Part shown: positions 60,595 through 64,000 of the stretch, piece after piece | How the letters are laid out: every line of letters begins with the position of its first letter | How positions within the stretch are numbered: the stretch's first letter is position 1 | Assembly (NCBI GenBank): GCA_002396885.1 | Contig: DGXY01000001.1 | Coordinates: forward strand, 1 to 64,000 | Direction of reading: 5' to 3' | DNA: 64,000 nucleotides | From: Akkermansiaceae bacterium UBA5020 | Lineage (GTDB): Bacteria; Verrucomicrobiota; Verrucomicrobiia; Verrucomicrobiales; DEV007 | The notes under the pieces: generated by a model | What the model was told of the DNA's origin: nothing | Database searches by the model: none | What the model saw: only the letters and a program-made list of their open reading frames with translations | Made by a program: the position numbers and the translations under genes

Positions 60595-61872
60595 ATGAAA
60601 AAAATTCCCGCATGCGTTTTTGTTGTTTTGGTAGGGCTATTTCGTGGGGACGCCGCGCAGCCCGCCGTGACTGATTATCCCTCGATCCAGGCCGCGCTTG
60701 ATGCGAATCCCGACCGTCAGGTTTTCGTGCCGGCTGGCGATCATCCGATCTCGGAAAAGATCAGGGTGCGTGGGGAGGGTGGCGGTCTTTTCGGCCCCGG
60801 CCGCATCATTCAGACGAATCCGAATCACCCGCACCTCGAGATCGAAAAGGCGTCCGCTGTCGTGATCCGCGATCTCACCCTGACCCGACCGGAAGGAAAG
60901 ACCGAGACGGATCGAGAGGCGATCATCGCCATTCAATGCGTTGATCTCGCCATCGAGAATGTCCGCATCATCGATAACCAGTCCCGCGCCGGAACGATCA
61001 CCCTGCGCGAATGCCGCGATTCTCGTATCAGCCGTTGCCTCGTGCGCAACTACATGCGCGTCTCGATCGACGACCGCACCGCGAGCGAGGACTGGGGCTA
61101 CGCCTTTCGCTGCACCGATGGCACCGGGATCAGCGTCTCCTACAGTGTTGGCACGCTGATCGAAGGCAATCGCGTCGTCGAGGAACGGCTCGTGCCGACC
61201 GAGGCGGTGAAAAAGGCTCACGGTCTCGGCGACTTCGTGAAGAAGAATGAGGTGAAGGGAAAAATCTTGAACCAGGCGGCGTGGGACGCGAACTACACCG
61301 ACAACTGGCAGCAGGGCTCGGCCATCATCGTGACGGCGCCGAAGACGAGCGATCTCACCCGTATTCTCGGCAATCACGTCGCGAATGCTGCGCAGGGGAT
61401 CGACCTGCATTGCGACCATGTCATCGTCTCGAACAATATTGTCAGCAATGCCTTCATCGGGATGAAGGCGATGCACGGCTCGCGCAATGTCCTCATCACG
61501 GGCAATCAGTTCACGCGCAACAGTCTCTGGGCGATCGGCCTGATGCCGGGCGCGGGTGCTGATGCGGACAACCCCGACGGCGGATCGATCATCGCCAACA
61601 ACTTGATTTCCCAATTCGGCCACGGCGATGCCTCGTGGATCTGGGGGAAAGAGCGATCTCCCTTCAAGTTCGACAACGGGCAAGAGGCGGATGATCCACC
61701 GCTGAGGGACGTTCTCATGCAGGGCAACGTCGTCGATTGCATCGGCGAGCCCCGCTACCGTTATGCCGTCATCATCGCCGGCGGCGATGATGGACCGAAA
61801 GGCCTGCGTTTCGCGAACAATCTCTTCGCTCCCGGACGAGATGGGGTGGCGAACGTGGAGCTGAAGCCCTGA
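60595..61872 (+). CDS. Exported right-handed beta-helix protein
   Basis: 425 residues, signal peptide MKKIPACVFVVLVGLFRGDA. From TDYPSIQAALDANPDRQVFVPAG (a pectate-lyase superfamily opening) the protein continues as parallel beta-helix coils: VVIRDLTLTRPEG, LAIENVRIIDNQSR, DSRISRCLVRNYMR, HVIVSNNIVSNAFIG, NVLITGNQFTRNS, SIIANNLISQFGHG. Likely a glycan lyase, epimerase or binding protein; catalytic residues not identifiable by eye. Translationally adjacent (TAAATG) to the DUF6807 gene. Confidence 0.86.
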   Translation: MKKIPACVFVVLVGLFRGDAAQPAVTDYPSIQAALDANPDRQVFVPAGDHPISEKIRVRGEGGGLFGPGRIIQTNPNHPHLEIEKASAVVIRDLTLTRPEGKTETDREAIIAIQCVDLAIENVRIIDNQSRAGTITLRECRDSRISRCLVRNYMRVSIDDRTASEDWGYAFRCTDGTGISVSYSVGTLIEGNRVVEERLVPTEAVKKAHGLGDFVKKNEVKGKILNQAAWDANYTDNWQQGSAIIVTAPKTSDLTRILGNHVANAAQGIDLHCDHVIVSNNIVSNAFIGMKAMHGSRNVLITGNQFTRNSLWAIGLMPGAGADADNPDGGSIIANNLISQFGHGDASWIWGKERSPFKFDNGQEADDPPLRDVLMQGNVVDCIGEPRYRYAVIIAGGDDGPKGLRFANNLFAPGRDGVANVELKP

Positions 61873-61978
61873 ACGAAGAGGGCTGGGTGAGTGGCATGGG
61901 CATCCTGCCGAGGCATCGTCGCCCGGTTTGAAACGCTGATAGACGGATCGAAAGGCGGTGCGTCGTGTCCACCGACCG

Positions 61979-61997
61979 CATGGGCTGGAAGCCCATG
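61979..61997. terminator. Hairpin downstream of the topoisomerase gene
   Basis: Perfect eight-base stem (CATGGGCT/AGCCCATG) with a three-base loop, seven bases past the stop of the minus-strand gene. It lacks a T-run, so it may be a processing or repeat-type hairpin rather than an intrinsic terminator. Similar 'GGCATGGGC' words occur just before, near 61892. Confidence 0.4.
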
Positions 61998-62004
61998 CCA
62001 CGAG

Positions 62005-64000
62005 TCACTTCGATGCCACCTTCTTTTTGGCCGCCTTCTTGGCTGGAGCCTTTTTCGCCGCCGTCTTCTTGGCAGGCGAGGCACCGTCTTCGGCGACCTT
62101 GGCGGTCTTCCCCTTGGCGTTTTCGCGCGGCGGGAAATCCCAGGCGAGCATGCGCTTGCCCTTCAGGTTGCAGACAAGGGCGGCGGCGAAGGGGCGGCCC
62201 TTCTTGCTGATCCACTTGTCGATCACGTCGGTCTTGCCTTCGGTGAAATACTTGATGGCCTGCTCCCGAGGAATCGGGAATTTGCACATCTCCCGGGCGA
62301 GACGGGCCTTGCAGCCGTCTCCGGAGACGCGGCGGTCGCAGATGTAGCTGCCGGGGGTCTCGTAGATGTTTCCCTTTTCGCAGGCCGGGCACTTGCAGAG
62401 ACGGTTCTCGGGAAGGATGGCCTCGGCCTCGGCTTCCTCCTCGGGAGATTTCTCAAAGACGAAAGAAGCCTTGAGTCCGGTCTTCTTGTCATCCTGCAAT
62501 TCGATGGCGGCATCGAAAGGCATCTTGAAGCGGTTCACAAAGCCGGTGAGGGGGCCGACATGCTTGCTCTTGAGCAAGGTCTTCGCCTCGTCTTCGGAGA
62601 GCGGGCGGCTCGCGACCACCTTGGAAAGGGAGAATTTGCAATCGGGCTGCTTGCACTTGTAGCGGCCGTCGTCCTGTCCGAGCGAGGGCGCGCCGCACAC
62701 AGGGCAGGGGACCGGGAACTCGGGCCACTCGCGCTCGACGGCGTTGCGGGCGTAGTCCTTCGCGGTCGCGACGACATTGCTCGTGAGATCCCGGACCTCG
62801 CGCATGAAGGTCTTGCGATCGAGCTTGCCCTGCTCCATCTGCTTGAGCTTGTATTCCCATTCGCCGGTCATTTCGGGCGAGGTGAGCAGGCCGATCTCCA
62901 TGTTGTGGAGCTGCTCGATGAGGCGCATGCCACGGGTTGTGACAAAGAGGTCGCGTCCGTCGCGGGTGATGTATTTGTCGAGAATGAGACCTTCGATGAT
63001 GGCCGCCCGCGTCGCGGGTGTGCCGAGTCCGCGCTCGGACATGGCATCCCGGAGGTCTTCGTCATCGACGCGCTTGCCGGCGGTCTCCATCGCGGAGAGC
63101 AGGGTGCTTTCATTGTAGCGTGCCGGCGGTCGAGTGACTTTCTCAAGGACGTCGATGCGCTTGAGGTCGGCCGCTTCGCCCGGCTTCACCGGCACGATTT
63201 GGCGCTCGCCCTTCTTGTTTTCATCCTCCTCGTCGTCACCGGATTCGGCGGGGATGGCGACGTCGGCGGTCTTGCCATAGACGGCGAGCCAGCCCGGTTC
63301 GACGAGGATCTTGCCTTCGCTCTTGAACTGGTCGTTTCCGATCGTGGAGATGCGGGTCGTGTTCTCGAACTCGGCCTGCGGATAGAAGGCGGCGATGAAA
63401 CGCCGGGCCACCATGTCGTAAAGTTTCTGCTCGGCCTCATCGAGATTCAGCGGGATCTGGCCGGTGGGGATGATGGCAAAGTGGTCGCTGACCTTGGCGC
63501 CGTTGAAAACGCGGCGGTTCGAACCGGTCACGAGGCGGTCTTTCAGGGCCTTGGCGGCATGGGCGGGGAGATCCGTGACGCTGCGGCCCGAGGCCTTCGA
63601 AATCTTCTCGAGCGTTCCGGCCGTGGTCGCGACGTAGTCGTCGGGCAGATAACGGGAGTCGGTCCGCGGGTAGGTGAGGGCCTTGTGCTTTTCGTAGAGC
63701 GCCTGGGCGATCTGCAGGGTCCGGCGGGCGGAGAATCCGAAGCGACCGTTCGCCTCGCGTTGCAAACTCGTGAGATCGTAGAGCTGCGGAGCGATCTGTT
63801 TGACGGGCTTTTTCTTTTCCTCGACGGAGGCGGACTTGCCCTCGCAGCGTTTCACGATGGCCTCGGCCTTGGCGCGGTCCCAGAGCCGTTCGGCGCGGGC
63901 GTGGGGCTGGTCTTCCCTCTTCTTGAAGTCCGGGTCGAACCAGCGTCCGAGGTAGCTCCCTGCGGAGACGCCGAAATTACCGACGACCTCGAAATAGTCC
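62005..64000 (-). CDS. topB: DNA topoisomerase III (partial, 5' end beyond window)
   Basis: About 665 residues are visible; the frame is open through base 64000 and starts outside the window (an internal GTG at 63855 is not the start, since [21 protein letters not shown] precedes it). Type IA topoisomerase marks: [31 protein letters not shown] (active-site Tyr), [11 protein letters not shown] and [13 protein letters not shown] [12 protein letters not shown]. The C-terminus has two Cys clusters ([28 protein letters not shown]) and TopB-type repeats, then a histone H1-like tail ([18 protein letters not shown]). It decatenates and relaxes DNA. Confidence 0.93.
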   Translation of the reverse strand, partial: DYFEVVGNFGVSAGSYLGRWFDPDFKKREDQPHARAERLWDRAKAEAIVKRCEGKSASVEEKKKPVKQIAPQLYDLTSLQREANGRFGFSARRTLQIAQALYEKHKALTYPRTDSRYLPDDYVATTAGTLEKISKASGRSVTDLPAHAAKALKDRLVTGSNRRVFNGAKVSDHFAIIPTGQIPLNLDEAEQKLYDMVARRFIAAFYPQAEFENTTRISTIGNDQFKSEGKILVEPGWLAVYGKTADVAIPAESGDDEEDENKKGERQIVPVKPGEAADLKRIDVLEKVTRPPARYNESTLLSAMETAGKRVDDEDLRDAMSERGLGTPATRAAIIEGLILDKYITRDGRDLFVTTRGMRLIEQLHNMEIGLLTSPEMTGEWEYKLKQMEQGKLDRKTFMREVRDLTSNVVATAKDYARNAVEREWPEFPVPCPVCGAPSLGQDDGRYKCKQPDCKFSLSKVVASRPLSEDEAKTLLKSKHVGPLTGFVNRFKMPFDAAIELQDDKKTGLKASFVFEKSPEEEAEAEAILPENRLCKCPACEKGNIYETPGSYICDRRVSGDGCKARLAREMCKFPIPREQAIKYFTEGKTDVIDKWISKKGRPFAAALVCNLKGKRMLAWDFPPRENAKGKTAKVAEDGASPAKKTAAKKAPAKKAAKKKVASK

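Noticed and set aside
63853..63855. GTG at 63855 as the start of the topoisomerase
   Set aside because: The frame continues to the window edge with conserved topoisomerase sequence, so the true start lies outside.

Overview
The window is high-GC, densely coded bacterial chromosome, most likely from a Verrucomicrobiota (PVC group) member. The evidence is the stack of families typical of that group: giant cytochrome c/DUF1549/DUF1553 proteins paired with DUF1501 Tat proteins, PVC-type heme-binding dehydrogenases with DUF1080 domains, exported PQQ-like propellers, DUF6807 and beta-helix proteins. No rRNA, tRNA, CRISPR array or phage was recognised.

Layout. 1-10 kb: an exported multidomain cytochrome dehydrogenase, a YebC regulator, a methyltransferase, and two exported methionine sulfoxide reductases (MsrB, lipoprotein MsrA). 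10-17 kb: a minus-strand operon of a giant cytochrome/WD40/DUF1549/DUF1553 protein, a DUF1501 protein and an overlapping 58-residue gene. 17-22 kb: chromate transporter, TatA with an exported phosphodiesterase-like protein, polyprenyl synthase, and a GSII-type glutamine synthetase behind an exact sigma-54 promoter.

22.5-32.2 kb is the main discovery: a chromosomal integron. A divergent integron integrase (minus strand, with a 150-residue N-terminal extension) faces an attI-like region with direct repeats. Ten plus-strand cassettes follow, delimited by nine attC sites whose R'' and R' boxes can be read base by base; the tenth has only a remnant. Cassette cargo: a hotdog thioesterase-like protein, five small membrane proteins (one SdpI-like), an exported GH29 alpha-L-fucosidase with a CBM32-like domain (a roughly 2 kb cassette), an exported beta-helix protein, and small unknowns.

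32-42 kb: lactonase-type propeller, MlrC-like metallopeptidase, DUF1080 protein, an ECF sigma factor overlapping an anti-sigma-like protein with an LptA-like tail, and two exported PQQ-like propellers. 41.6-45.4 kb: an acyl-activating enzyme, an aldehyde dehydrogenase and an iron alcohol dehydrogenase, a plausible acid-to-aldehyde-to-alcohol module. 45.6-55 kb: a double set of circularly permuted ATP-grasp, alpha-E and transglutaminase-like/DUF2126 proteins, probably a peptide-ligating and processing system. 55-62 kb: a LamG protein split by a propeller, a ceramidase-like gene remnant, a Gfo/Idh/MocA oxidoreductase, and a PQQ/DUF6807/beta-helix run. The window ends inside a topoisomerase III gene.

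Many starts given here are downstream of the longest open frame because a signal peptide or the family's N-terminus begins there. Family assignments are from recognisable motifs in the translated sequence, not from database searches.
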